Assembly: GCA_945787895.1 (NCBI GenBank) | Contig: CALZJQ010000007.1 | Coordinates: 1-45,975, forward strand | From: an uncultured Prevotella sp. | Lineage (GTDB): Bacteria > Bacteroidota > Bacteroidia > Bacteroidales > Bacteroidaceae | Length of the DNA stretch: 45,975 nt | Reading direction: 5' to 3' | Shown: positions 17,654-24,984 of the stretch, one piece after another | How the letters are laid out: every line of letters begins with the position of its first letter | How positions within the stretch are numbered: position 1 is the first letter of the stretch | Notes under the pieces: generated by a model | The model's input: only the letters and a program-made list of their open reading frames with translations | Databases searched by the model: none | Told to the model about the DNA's origin: nothing | Position numbers and translations under genes: made by a program

Positions 17654-18364
17654 CTACTTCACGTAATCTTTCGAGACAAGGTGATGGTCTGTGTTCTCCT
17701 CTATATCGAAGATGATGCCGTCCTTGATGTGAATTATCTTGTCTGTCTCGTTGGCTACACCGCTTTCGTGGGTGACGACGATGATGGTCATGTTCTCCTT
17801 CTGGTGCAGTTCTTTCAGGAGGTCCATCACCTCTACGCTCGTCTTGGAGTCGAGTGCGCCAGTAGGTTCGTCGGCAAGGATAATCTGCGGTCTGGTAATC
17901 AGGGCTCGCGCTATTGCCACGCGTTGCTTCTGTCCTCCTGACATCTCGTTGGGGTAGTGGTCAGCCCATGGCAGCAGTCCGAGGCGGTCGAGGTATTCCA
18001 ATGCCATCTGATGGCGTTTCCTGCGGCTCACTCCTTGATAGAAGAGTGGCAGTTCGACGTTCTCTACAGCAGTCTTGAACGGTATGAGATTGAACGACTG
18101 GAAGATAAATCCTATCATGCGGTTGCGGTATTCCGCTGATTTCGTTTCGCTGAGGTTCCATATAGGTACGCCGTTGAGCAGGTATTCTCCGGAATCGTAG
18201 TTGTCGAGTATGCCCAGGATGTTGAGCAATGTAGATTTTCCAGAGCCTGATGACCCCATGATGCTCACAAACTCGCCCTTTGCTATGTCGAGATTGATAC
18301 CTTTGAGCACGTGCAGTGGTTGCGCTCCCTGATAAGTCTTGTTGATGTCTCTAAGGTGAATCAT
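17654..18364 (-). CDS. MacB/LolD-type ABC transporter ATPase
   Basis: A 236-residue nucleotide-binding subunit. Walker A is MGSSGSGKST (about residues 37-46), the Q-loop is in GFIFQSFNLIPFKTAVEN, the signature is MSGGQKQR, Walker B is IILADEPTGALD, and the switch His is in VVTHESGV. The sequence groups with the MacB/LolD/FtsE class, which drives FtsX-type permeases. It is first in the exporter part of the operon, between the GntR gene and the permeases. The ATG at 18364 gives IHLRDINKTYQ, a normal N terminus. Confidence 0.95.
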   Translation of the reverse strand: MIHLRDINKTYQGAQPLHVLKGINLDIAKGEFVSIMGSSGSGKSTLLNILGILDNYDSGEYLLNGVPIWNLSETKSAEYRNRMIGFIFQSFNLIPFKTAVENVELPLFYQGVSRRKRHQMALEYLDRLGLLPWADHYPNEMSGGQKQRVAIARALITRPQIILADEPTGALDSKTSVEVMDLLKELHQKENMTIIVVTHESGVANETDKIIHIKDGIIFDIEENTDHHLVSKDYVK

Positions 18365-18499
18365 TGGTTGTTGTTTTTTGGGGTTTTTGGTTATTGGTTG
18401 TGGGTTGTTGGTCAGTAATGTCTTTCAAATGGAGTCTTCCTCAAGAGTAAAGGGTAACTCAACCCCAAACCCACAACCCACGACCCACAACCGTATAAC
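18365..18499. repeat. GT/AC-arm intergenic inverted repeat, copy E (with shared core)
   Basis: The left arm is GGTTGTTGTTTTTTGG then GGTTGTGGGTTGTTGG. The core reads CAGTAATGTCTTTCAAATGG..GTCTTCCTCAAGAG..GGTAACTCAACC, the same orientation as copy A. The right arm is CCCAAACCCACAACCCACGACC. It fills the gap between the GntR and ATPase genes, and the AC-rich arm in the mRNA ends beside the ATPase ATG. Confidence 0.88.
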
Positions 18500-18509
18500 C
18501 CATAAAGTG

Positions 18510-18863
18510 TCACTTTTCTCTCTCTATCCGGCTGACAAGTTCCTCCACACTAATCCCCAAAAGTTCCATGTCCCTCTTGAGTTGCGGGCAGGTCTCGTTG
18601 AAGAATGCCTCTTTTCTTTGTGCCATGATGCGGTCGCGGGCTCCTGCCGTGACGTAGTAGCCCATGCCTCGTCTCTGGTATATGATGCCGTCGCGTGAAA
18701 GTTGTTCGTAGCATTTCACGGCGGTGTTGGTGTTCACCTGCAGCAGCGTGCCGTATTCCCTTACTGATGGTATGCGCATATCGTCGGTGTAGGTTCCTGC
18801 CAATATCTCGTCCATCATGCGGTCTGCCATCTGCAGATATATTGCTTTGTCTTGTGTAAACAT
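18510..18863 (-). CDS. GntR-family transcriptional regulator, YtrA subfamily
   Basis: A 117-residue protein: a winged helix at the N terminus (about residues 1-75: IYLQMADRMMDEILAGTYTDDMRIPSVREYGTLLQVNTNTAVKCYEQL) and a short helical C-terminal tail instead of a large effector domain. That is the YtrA pattern. The RIPSVREYG and NTAVKCYEQL segments are the usual DNA-binding core. YtrA regulators repress neighbouring ABC transporter genes and bind AGTGTAC-type palindromes; one such palindrome lies over the promoter of the ATPase gene at 21545. The gene lies between the ABC-2-type module and the MacAB-like module and could control both. The 118-bp leader holds a short hairpin (CCTC-GCC/GGC-GAGG, about 18882-18902). 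Confidence 0.93.
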   Translation of the reverse strand: MFTQDKAIYLQMADRMMDEILAGTYTDDMRIPSVREYGTLLQVNTNTAVKCYEQLSRDGIIYQRRGMGYYVTAGARDRIMAQRKEAFFNETCPQLKRDMELLGISVEELVSRIEREK

Positions 18864-18981
18864 AACTTTTTTTTTCTTTCCTCAGCCTTTTCAGGCGAGG
18901 AGTTGTTAAGGAAGGTGCTCTATGTTGGGAACACCCCCCTAACTCTCTTCTCTCAAACTATTAACAAATAAAATCCAAAAA

Positions 18982-19779
18982 TCAAACAATCATCTTGTTG
19001 CAGAAGCGGCGGTATGCCCACCAATACGCTCCGATGGTAGTAGCTATGGTTGCACCATAGAATGTGATGTTTGCCATTATCACAGGATCTACGAGGAAGC
19101 GTACTGTGTATTCCTTGTCAGAATAAAACATAGGTACGGATATGCTTGCTATCACTATCGAGCCCAATATCATGATGCCGATGAAGAGCAGTGTGGTCTT
19201 GATGAAGGAATTGTTCCTGAAGAATGTGGCACCGAGGGTGTATAGTGCATGTACCCAGAGGAAACCGAGTATTCCGTCAAGGAAACCACGGAGGAAAGGA
19301 CTGTCCTCGTCAAAGAATAAGAAGCCTTCCGTCAGCACATTGTCGAAGAATGCCACCGTGATGGAGCCTGTAGTGTAGCGCAATGCAATGTTGTACAGTG
19401 CCTGTGCCAAGTCTGCGGCTATGAGTGCTACGAGGAACATCAATGTGTAGCCTACGACTCCTATTATCCATCGTGATGCGAACTTGTCGATATTGTCGGC
19501 AGGAAGCATCAGGTAGCTGATGGATGAGCGGCGGTTCTTCAGCGGAGCCATCATCTTGCTTGCGCTGGCTATCATGCAGACAAAGACGGCTATCTTTGCC
19601 ATTACTATTACTCCTGAGTAGTGGATGCGCATGGTGTTGGTGTCATCCACCCACGTTCCTGTGAACAATGTGGAGAAGAGCAGGAATGTTGCTGCCATTA
19701 TTGCCGTAGTGAGCAGAATGTTGCGCTTCTCTGTAGTTATCGTATGCAGGATGATTGCCTTTATTGTATTTGTATTCAT
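18982..19779 (-). CDS. ABC-type membrane permease (multi-helix, YtrA-linked module)
   Basis: A 265-residue integral membrane protein with about six transmembrane helices (approximately 21-42, 58-78, 102-130, 165-190, 195-215, 237-257). There is no signal peptide and no recognised enzyme motif. It fits the variable permease of GntR/YtrA-linked ABC systems, since an ATPase gene lies two genes upstream. It probably forms the membrane part of a transporter or stress-response ABC system with that ATPase. The substrate is unknown. The start at 19779 is preceded in the mRNA by an AC-rich leader. Confidence 0.75.
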   Translation of the reverse strand: MNTNTIKAIILHTITTEKRNILLTTAIMAATFLLFSTLFTGTWVDDTNTMRIHYSGVIVMAKIAVFVCMIASASKMMAPLKNRRSSISYLMLPADNIDKFASRWIIGVVGYTLMFLVALIAADLAQALYNIALRYTTGSITVAFFDNVLTEGFLFFDEDSPFLRGFLDGILGFLWVHALYTLGATFFRNNSFIKTTLLFIGIMILGSIVIASISVPMFYSDKEYTVRFLVDPVIMANITFYGATIATTIGAYWWAYRRFCNKMIV

Positions 19780-19821
19780 AGTTGTTTTGTTGTTATGTTG
19801 TTTAGTCGTATAGTTGTTTCT
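19780..19821. repeat. One-armed GT/AC repeat (copy M)
   Basis: The plus strand reads TTGTTTTGTTGTTATGTTG and more, so the mRNA leader of the permease gene is AC-rich right up to its ATG. I see no complementary arm on the other side. Confidence 0.6.
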
Positions 19822-19880
19822 TTGTATTTCCCGATTATCGGTCTTTGCCTTTTGGGCGGCAGGTGGGGATGGTTTAAACG

Positions 19881-19912
19881 TGGGAATGTCTCTGTCAGAT
19901 GTTGCATTCCCA
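19881..19912. repeat. Small hairpin after the DUF2807 gene
   Basis: TGGGAATG (19881-19888) pairs with CATTCCCA (19905-19912) around a 16-base loop. It lies a few bases past the stop of the DUF2807 gene (minus strand). No clear U-tract follows, so a terminator role is uncertain. Confidence 0.45.
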
Positions 19913-19914
19913 AC

Positions 19915-20727
19915 TCAACTCCCAAAACGCACATCCGTCAATATCCTTGTTCTGAGACCATCGGTATCAAGACTCATGGCACCGCTGAAACTCTTTATTA
20001 AACTCTCGACATCGCCCTCGATCTTTCCGCTGCATGAGCCTGACGTATTGATGGTTACGTCGCCGCAGTTGATGCACTCTATGTCAAGGTTAGAGCTGCC
20101 GGAGGTCTTTATATCCATGCTCTCGGAAGCCTCGATGTCTGCATCTATGTGGCTTGCACCGGATGTTTGGATTATTGCTGCCGTGCATTGCAGCATGTCA
20201 ATATCCACGCATGATGAGCCTGATGTCTTGAGCGTAAAGTCGGAGTCGCTGTGTATCCTGTCCGCTTCGAGGTTCAGGTAGCCTGCACTTTTTATGCTGT
20301 TAAGCCTCGGAGCGTGTACGAATATCGTGGTGGTGTTGCTCATGTTTCCGTTTACTACGCTCTTCATGCCGTGTATGGTAAAGGTTCTGTTTTCTTTGTC
20401 GTAGCTCCGCTCGCCTATCATTTCTATATCGGAATTCTGCTTTTTGAAGACTATGGTGAGCAGGCTGTCCTTTACTTTGGTGGTGATTATTGGCTCGACA
20501 GCCTTGTCGCATTCTATCTCTAAGTAGCAGGAGTCATCCTCAATATAGATAATCTTGCCGCTGCCCTCGGTCTTTATCTTGTCGAACTTCTCGCATTTGC
20601 GTGATTTCTTGACTGTTTCTCCCGTCAGTTTTATGGTTTCCTTGTCTTTGACGGAGATGGTGCAGGATGAGAATAACATGACTGCGAAGACTGCTACTAT
20701 CGTTATCGGTAATAAAATCTGTCTCAT
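19915..20727 (-). CDS. DUF2807 (head GIN domain) lipoprotein
   Basis: A 270-residue lipoprotein (AVMLFSSC, Cys about residue 22). The mature part is a repetitive beta-helix with recurring TSGSS/TSGAS/TSGSC turns (LKTSGSSCVDIDML, IQTSGASHIDADI, IKTSGSSNLDIE, INTSGSCSGKIEG), the hallmark of DUF2807. The function is unknown; members are often encoded with ABC transporters and small regulators in Bacteroidota. Its ATG overlaps the stop of the upstream ATPase gene by four bases (ATGA at 20724-20727), so the two are translationally coupled. Confidence 0.9.
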   Translation of the reverse strand: MRQILLPITIVAVFAVMLFSSCTISVKDKETIKLTGETVKKSRKCEKFDKIKTEGSGKIIYIEDDSCYLEIECDKAVEPIITTKVKDSLLTIVFKKQNSDIEMIGERSYDKENRTFTIHGMKSVVNGNMSNTTTIFVHAPRLNSIKSAGYLNLEADRIHSDSDFTLKTSGSSCVDIDMLQCTAAIIQTSGASHIDADIEASESMDIKTSGSSNLDIECINCGDVTINTSGSCSGKIEGDVESLIKSFSGAMSLDTDGLRTRILTDVRFGS

Positions 20728-21545
20728 ATCTTTCCGTTGATTGCTGCGTTAAACAATAATTCGATGTTCACATTGGTGTCTTTGTCGTTCGTGGGATTGC
20801 GGAAGGCTATCGTTGCGTTGCCTTGGAGTGACGGGTCTTGATATATCACGTCATTGACGGGCGTTCCCGGAATCCTGTATTCGAAGGTGTATTTCCTCGT
20901 CAGTTCCTCGTTGGAGGCATTCAGTATCAGGCGGTCACGGTCGATGATGATGATGTGGTCGAGAAGCAACTCTACGTCGTGTACCTGATGTGTGGAGATG
21001 ATGATGACGCGCTCCTCATTCATTGCCGTTGAAACGACTTTCCTGAACTGTGCCTTGCTTGGTATGTCAAGTCCGTTTGTCGGTTCGTCCATCAGCAGAT
21101 GGCGGACGTTAGTGGCAAGTGCGAAACTGATGATGACTTTCTTCTGCTGTCCCATTGAGAGGCTTGTCAGTATCGGGTCGCCCTTGATTTCAAACTCGCT
21201 GAGGCAGTTGCGGAATATCTCCTCGTCATATTTCGGGTAGAAGCTGCCGAGAGATTTGCTCCATTCCGAGAGCTTTATCTGCGGAAGGCTGAACTCTTCG
21301 TTGATGATAAACATATCTTCGAGCACTGCTTGCCTACGCTCTGTGGTTGGGATGCTGTCGGCAGTGATTCTTCCGTCTGTCGGTTTCAGTAATCCAGCGA
21401 TGAGGTAGAGTAGGGTAGATTTGCCCGTTCCGTTCTTGCCTAACAGTCCGTAAATCTTGTTCTCTGTCAGAGTAAGACTGATCTTCGTGTGGATGTTCTC
21501 CCTCGATTTCGCATATGCGAATGTCATGTTTTCTATCTGTATCAT
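20724..21545 (-). CDS. ABC transporter ATPase of the YtrA-linked module
   Basis: A 273-residue nucleotide-binding protein from the ATG at 21545 (MIQIENMTFAYAKSRENI). The frame stays open upstream to 21734, but the extra 63 residues do not resemble an ABC protein and run across the promoter and operator, so I reject the longer start. Walker A is GLLGKNGTGKST, the signature is LSMGQQKKV, Walker B is HLLMDEPTNGLD, and the switch His is in IISTHQ. The C-terminal 60 residues form an extra domain typical of exporter or antibiotic-response ATPases. It is first in the operon, with a promoter and palindromic operator just upstream. Confidence 0.93.
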   Translation of the reverse strand: MIQIENMTFAYAKSRENIHTKISLTLTENKIYGLLGKNGTGKSTLLYLIAGLLKPTDGRITADSIPTTERRQAVLEDMFIINEEFSLPQIKLSEWSKSLGSFYPKYDEEIFRNCLSEFEIKGDPILTSLSMGQQKKVIISFALATNVRHLLMDEPTNGLDIPSKAQFRKVVSTAMNEERVIIISTHQVHDVELLLDHIIIIDRDRLILNASNEELTRKYTFEYRIPGTPVNDVIYQDPSLQGNATIAFRNPTNDKDTNVNIELLFNAAINGKI

Positions 21546-21596
21546 ACTTTTAATTTGTTTTGTCTGTAAATACTCACTGTAGATTTTATTGTTTTG

Positions 21597-21618
21597 GTGT
21601 ACTATTGTAGTAGTACAC
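21597..21618. promoter_or_regulatory. Palindromic operator, likely site for the YtrA-type GntR protein
   Basis: GTGTACTA and TAGTACAC form a perfect 8-bp inverted repeat with a 6-base centre. A further half-site AGTACACC at 21626-21633 overlaps the -7 element and pairs with GGTGTACT at 21596-21603. The core resembles the AGTGTA/TACACT operators known for YtrA. It lies at the expected start of the ATPase transcript, so bound protein would block transcription. Confidence 0.75.
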
Positions 21619-21620
21619 TG

Positions 21621-21651
21621 CAAAAGTACACCTATTCCATAGTTCCTGCAA
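21621..21651 (-). promoter_or_regulatory. Promoter of the ATPase-DUF2807-permease-GntR operon
   Basis: On the minus strand: TTG (21649-21651), 20 bases, then TACTTTTG (21621-21628), matching TTTG-N19-21-TAnnTTTG. The leader to the ATG at 21545 would be about 70 bases. Confidence 0.7.
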
Positions 21652-22003
21652 GAAAAAATCCAAAAAACTTGCAATGAAGCCCTTTCTTTTCCCGAAATTG
21701 TAATGTAGGGATTGCAAAACAAGGGCATTATCAATGTTTCCCCATATTATGTGTCTTAGTCATGCTCTGTAATCTCTCTCTGCCCTGTGCTCTGCTATAT
21801 ATAATAAGGTATGGAGATGTATGAAAAGTATCATTTCGGGTGATTGTATGACACTTATCATGCGCTTCCTTCTTATATGGGAATGAAGAATTTGAAAATA
21901 ATTTACATTCGTCTGCAAATTCTGGAATTATTCGCCTTTTGGGTAACTGACAGTATCACAGATGGTTAGTTTTTCTCTTCCTGGGATGCCAGGGAAATGG
22001 GGA
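21652..22003. other. Non-coding stretch, no gene recognised
   Basis: This part of the gap between the diverging operons is AT-rich with many stops in all frames. I see no tRNA-like or riboswitch-like structure and no convincing promoter. Confidence 0.5.
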
Positions 22004-22046
22004 GGTAAACTCAATGCTTTTGCAGTGTGAAAGCATTGAGTTTACC
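22004..22046. repeat. Perfect 17-bp inverted repeat
   Basis: GGTAAACTCAATGCTTT (22004-22020) pairs exactly with AAAGCATTGAGTTTACC (22030-22046) around the 9-base TGCAGTGTG. The right arm is also the first unit of the tandem repeat that follows. Confidence 0.9.
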
Positions 22047-22115
22047 GTGCAATAGCTATGACTTTACCTCGTAATATCTAAGGTTTTACCTTGTGAAAGC
22101 TATGCTTTCGTGAGC
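22029..22115. repeat. 22-bp tandem repeat, about four degenerate units
   Basis: Units start at 22029, 22051, 22073 and 22095. The shared pattern is roughly GAAAGCTATGAGTTTACCTTGT; the third unit reads AATATCTAAGGTTTTACCTT and the last is shortened. It is non-coding, between the diverging ABC and two-component operons. Confidence 0.8.
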
Positions 22116-22389
22116 AGGACTGCCCTTTTGCTGATCCCAAACCGCAGTTTTCGATGTAAAAGGCCGCTCTATTTTATCCCAAAGGCGTTTTTATTCCTGC
22201 AAAAAAACGCTGCATGAAAGTCTCATCCACGCTCATGGGTGGTGCTTTTATTCCCACTGCTACACCGCAGGTGACGCTTGCCGCCACGGCAGTTTCCGTC
22301 CATCTCTTTCAGTCGGGGTGCGCAGGATCTGATGATAGAGGGCATGGCATTGCCAATGTCAAATGTAATGTTTTTGTAACCGACTTTTC
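22116..22389. other. Non-coding leader region before the two-component operon
   Basis: No gene is supported. A weak hairpin (GGCGTTTTT..AAAAAAACGC, about 22180-22211) and a short, unsupported open frame are all I see. Confidence 0.4.
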
Positions 22390-22420
22390 TTGTTTTTGTC
22401 AGATAATAGATGTAACTTTG
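22390..22420 (+). promoter_or_regulatory. Promoter of the two-component operon
   Basis: TTG (22390-22392), 20 bases, TAACTTTG (22413-22420): a good match to the Bacteroidota primary promoter. The response-regulator ATG is 72 bp further on. Confidence 0.7.
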
Positions 22421-22491
22421 CAACGTGGCATAAACGCACCTCTATGTATGTGTAGGGGAGATGCCAAAAGAAAGAATAAAGTGATACGCTT

Positions 22492-23187
22492 ATGAAAATT
22501 CTTGTTGTAGATGACGAGCAGGATATCTGCGAGATACTCCAGTATAACCTTGAGACTGAGGGGTATGAGGTGGATACTGCCAATTCGGCGGAGGAGGCTC
22601 TCCTTATGCCTCTGACTGATTATTCGCTTATTCTCCTTGACGTAATGATGGGGGAGATGTCGGGATTCCAGATGGCGAGACGGCTGAAGGAACGCGAGGA
22701 AACGGCTGCCATACCCATTATCTTCATCACGGCGTTGGACAGCGAGGACAATACGGTCAAGGGACTGAATATCGGTGCTGATGACTACATCGCCAAACCA
22801 CTTATGATGAAAGAGGTAAAAGCGAGGGTGAAGGCGGTGCTCAGGAGGGTGACTGCTGCTCAGAGTAATGCTGCCAGGGCAGACCACGAGGACGACAACG
22901 AAGTGAAGTATGAGGGCATAGTCCTCAACCTTGACTCCAAGACGGCTATGCTGGACGGCGAGGAGCTGCTGCTGACCAAGCTGGAGTTTGAGATACTCAC
23001 GCTCTTCCTGCGCCGACCCAACAGGGTGTTCGGACGAAACGACCTCCTGGAGCGGTGCTGGCCGCATGATGTGTATGTGCAGGACCGCACGGTGGACGTC
23101 AATATCACGCGGTTGAGGAAGAAAATCGGAAAGTACGGGAAACAAATCAAGACACGGGTAGGATATGGCTATTGCTTTGAGAGTTAG
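22492..23187 (+). CDS. OmpR-family two-component response regulator
   Basis: A 231-residue protein. The receiver domain (1-120) has the acidic pair Asp7-Asp8 (LVVDDEQD), the phosphorylatable Asp50 in LILLDVMMG, the Thr in FITAL, and the Lys in YIAKPL. The C-terminal winged helix (about 135-231) has LTKLEFEILTLFLRRPNRVFGRNDLLERCWP and VDVNITRLRKKIG. This matches OmpR/PhoB proteins, including the RprY group of Bacteroidota. It overlaps the kinase gene by 23 bp, so the two form one unit. This gene pair looks visibly more G+C-rich than the PUL and repeat-rich regions nearby. Confidence 0.95.
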   Translation: MKILVVDDEQDICEILQYNLETEGYEVDTANSAEEALLMPLTDYSLILLDVMMGEMSGFQMARRLKEREETAAIPIIFITALDSEDNTVKGLNIGADDYIAKPLMMKEVKARVKAVLRRVTAAQSNAARADHEDDNEVKYEGIVLNLDSKTAMLDGEELLLTKLEFEILTLFLRRPNRVFGRNDLLERCWPHDVYVQDRTVDVNITRLRKKIGKYGKQIKTRVGYGYCFES

Positions 23188-24625
23188 AGGGAAACGGCTC
23201 AAGTCATTCCAGATGAACCTCCTTGTCAGCGTAGGCGGAGTATTCCTGCTCTTCGCTGTATGCTTCAGCATATATCAGCACCATAGGGAGAAAGACTATA
23301 AGATTGACATACTGCATTCACGTCTCCAGATGTACAACTACGAGATGATGCAGTCGCTGGGGCATGATAGCCTGCTCAGCGAAAGGGCGTTCCGTGACTA
23401 CGTCGAGAAACATGACGTCGAGGGACTGCGCGTGACCGTCATAGACAAGGCAGGACGCGTGCTCCTCGACAGTCATACCTCTAATGTGGATTCGCTCGGC
23501 AATCACCTCAGGCGCATGGAGATAAGGGATGCCCTGCTTAGGGGTAACGGATATGACATAAAGCGTATGTCGGAATCTACGCATGACACGTATTTCTATT
23601 CCGCCACACGCTTTGATGATGTGGTCATACGTGCCGCCGTGCCCTATTCCGCAGAGATATCAAGGTCGTTGCAGGCGGACAACACGTACATCTATTTCTC
23701 CGTATTCCTCACGTTGTTGCTCGGACTGATTCTGTATCTAAACACAAAGAGAATCAGTCGGCATATAGGCTACCTGCGCGAGTTTGCCGTAAAGGCAGAG
23801 AAGGGCGAGGAACTTGACCACGAACTGGAGCGGAGGCTGCCGGACGATGAACTGGGTGACATCAGCCATACCATCATCCAGCTCTATTGGAAACTGAGGC
23901 ATTCGGAAGAAGAGAAGCTGCTCATCAAGCGGCAGCTGACGCAGAATGCGGCACATGAACTGAAGACTCCCGTGGCAAGCATTCACGGATACCTTGAGAG
24001 TATCATCGACAATCCCGATATGCAGCCTGAGAAACGCCGGCATTTCCTTGAGAGATGCTATGCGCAGAGCGAGAGAATGTCGCGGCTGCTCCTCGATATG
24101 AGTGCTTTGACAAAGCTTGACGAACTGGAGGACACTCCGCTCTCAAGCCGGCAGGACTATCATCCCATCGACGTTGTCAGCGTGATAAGGAACGTGCTCG
24201 ACGATACGGCTCTGCAATTACAGGAGAAAGGTATGCAGACTGTGCTGCGATTGCCCTCCTCCGCCATTGTGACCGGTGACCAGAGTCTGCTGTACAGCAT
24301 CTTCCGTAACCTGATAGACAATGCCCTCGCCTACGCTACGGGAGCCACACGCCTGAGCGTCAGTTGCGAGGAAGCGGAGAGGGATGGCAGGAAGTTCTTC
24401 GATTTCTCCGTCAGTGACAACGGCTCGGGGGTCTCGCCCGAACATCTGCAGCGTCTCTTTGAGCGTTTCTATCGCGTGGATAAGGGGCGCAGCCGCAAGC
24501 TCGGAGGTACGGGACTGGGACTCGCTATCGTAAAGAATGCCGTTGCAGCACATGGAGGAACTGCCGTAGCAGAAACCACCCCGGGAGGAGGATTGACCAT
24601 AAGATTCTCCCTCGCAAGGGAATGA
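23165..24625 (+). CDS. Membrane sensor histidine kinase
   Basis: A 486-residue kinase: a transmembrane helix at about 18-38 (LLVSVGGVFLLFAVCFSIY), a periplasmic sensor region of about 140 residues, a second helix (about 178-198, IYFSVFLTLLLGLILYL), a HAMP-like linker, the HisKA domain with His264 in NAAHELKTPVAS, and a HATPase domain with NLIDNALAYA (N box), FSVSDNGSGV (G1) and GGTGLGLAIVK (G2). It phosphorylates the response regulator encoded just upstream. The start at 23165 lies inside the regulator gene. The signal is unknown; the sensor domain was not recognised. A weak hairpin terminator follows at 24693. Confidence 0.95.
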   Translation: MAIALRVRGKRLKSFQMNLLVSVGGVFLLFAVCFSIYQHHREKDYKIDILHSRLQMYNYEMMQSLGHDSLLSERAFRDYVEKHDVEGLRVTVIDKAGRVLLDSHTSNVDSLGNHLRRMEIRDALLRGNGYDIKRMSESTHDTYFYSATRFDDVVIRAAVPYSAEISRSLQADNTYIYFSVFLTLLLGLILYLNTKRISRHIGYLREFAVKAEKGEELDHELERRLPDDELGDISHTIIQLYWKLRHSEEEKLLIKRQLTQNAAHELKTPVASIHGYLESIIDNPDMQPEKRRHFLERCYAQSERMSRLLLDMSALTKLDELEDTPLSSRQDYHPIDVVSVIRNVLDDTALQLQEKGMQTVLRLPSSAIVTGDQSLLYSIFRNLIDNALAYATGATRLSVSCEEAERDGRKFFDFSVSDNGSGVSPEHLQRLFERFYRVDKGRSRKLGGTGLGLAIVKNAVAAHGGTAVAETTPGGGLTIRFSLARE

Positions 24626-24692
24626 CTCTCCCAACGACATCCGTACTGTTCCCGCAACAGTATCATTGCATTATGAATGTTTGTAGGTCAGT

Positions 24693-24724
24693 ATGCGCTC
24701 CGACCCAGTCAGAGCGCATTTCTT
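24693..24724 (+). terminator. Probable intrinsic terminator of the two-component operon
   Basis: ATGCGCTC (24693-24700) pairs with GAGCGCAT (24712-24719) around an 11-base loop, followed by a weak TTCTT. The U-tract is short. The rest of the 359-bp gap (24626-24984) holds only the next promoter element. Confidence 0.55.
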
Positions 24725-24945
24725 ATGCCGTATAATAATATATAAGGTGTCCTCCCCGCTTCCCCCCTGGTGCACTTCGACCATCTCGAAGTGAAAACAC
24801 CCCAGCACCAGGCAAACATCCCCGCCCACCAATCCCGAGAAATCAAGGAAAAAAAAGCAACCCCCAAAGGCACAATCGCAATCGTTTGCAGTATATACCA
24901 CACAAAAATCAAACCCTTTGTTTTCATACTTTTACCAAAATTACC

Positions 24946-24953
24946 TAATTTTG
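24946..24953 (+). promoter_or_regulatory. -7 element before the starch-enzyme cluster
   Basis: TAATTTTG followed by C matches TAnnTTTG. No -33 TTTG is found at ideal spacing (the nearest is about 25 bases away), so the promoter is only tentative. The amylase ATG is 31 bp on. Confidence 0.45.
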
Positions 24954-24984
24954 CAAACAACAAGTAAAACCTAAATTGAAAACA

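Noticed and set aside
21546..21734. A longer N terminus for the YtrA-linked ATPase starting at 21734
   Set aside because: It would cross the promoter and operator and has no similarity to an ABC protein; MIQIENMTF at 21545 is a normal start.
22399..23271. A 290-residue open frame on the minus strand across the response regulator
   Set aside because: It is antisense to a clear OmpR-type gene, shows no protein-like motifs and arises from codon bias on the coding strand.
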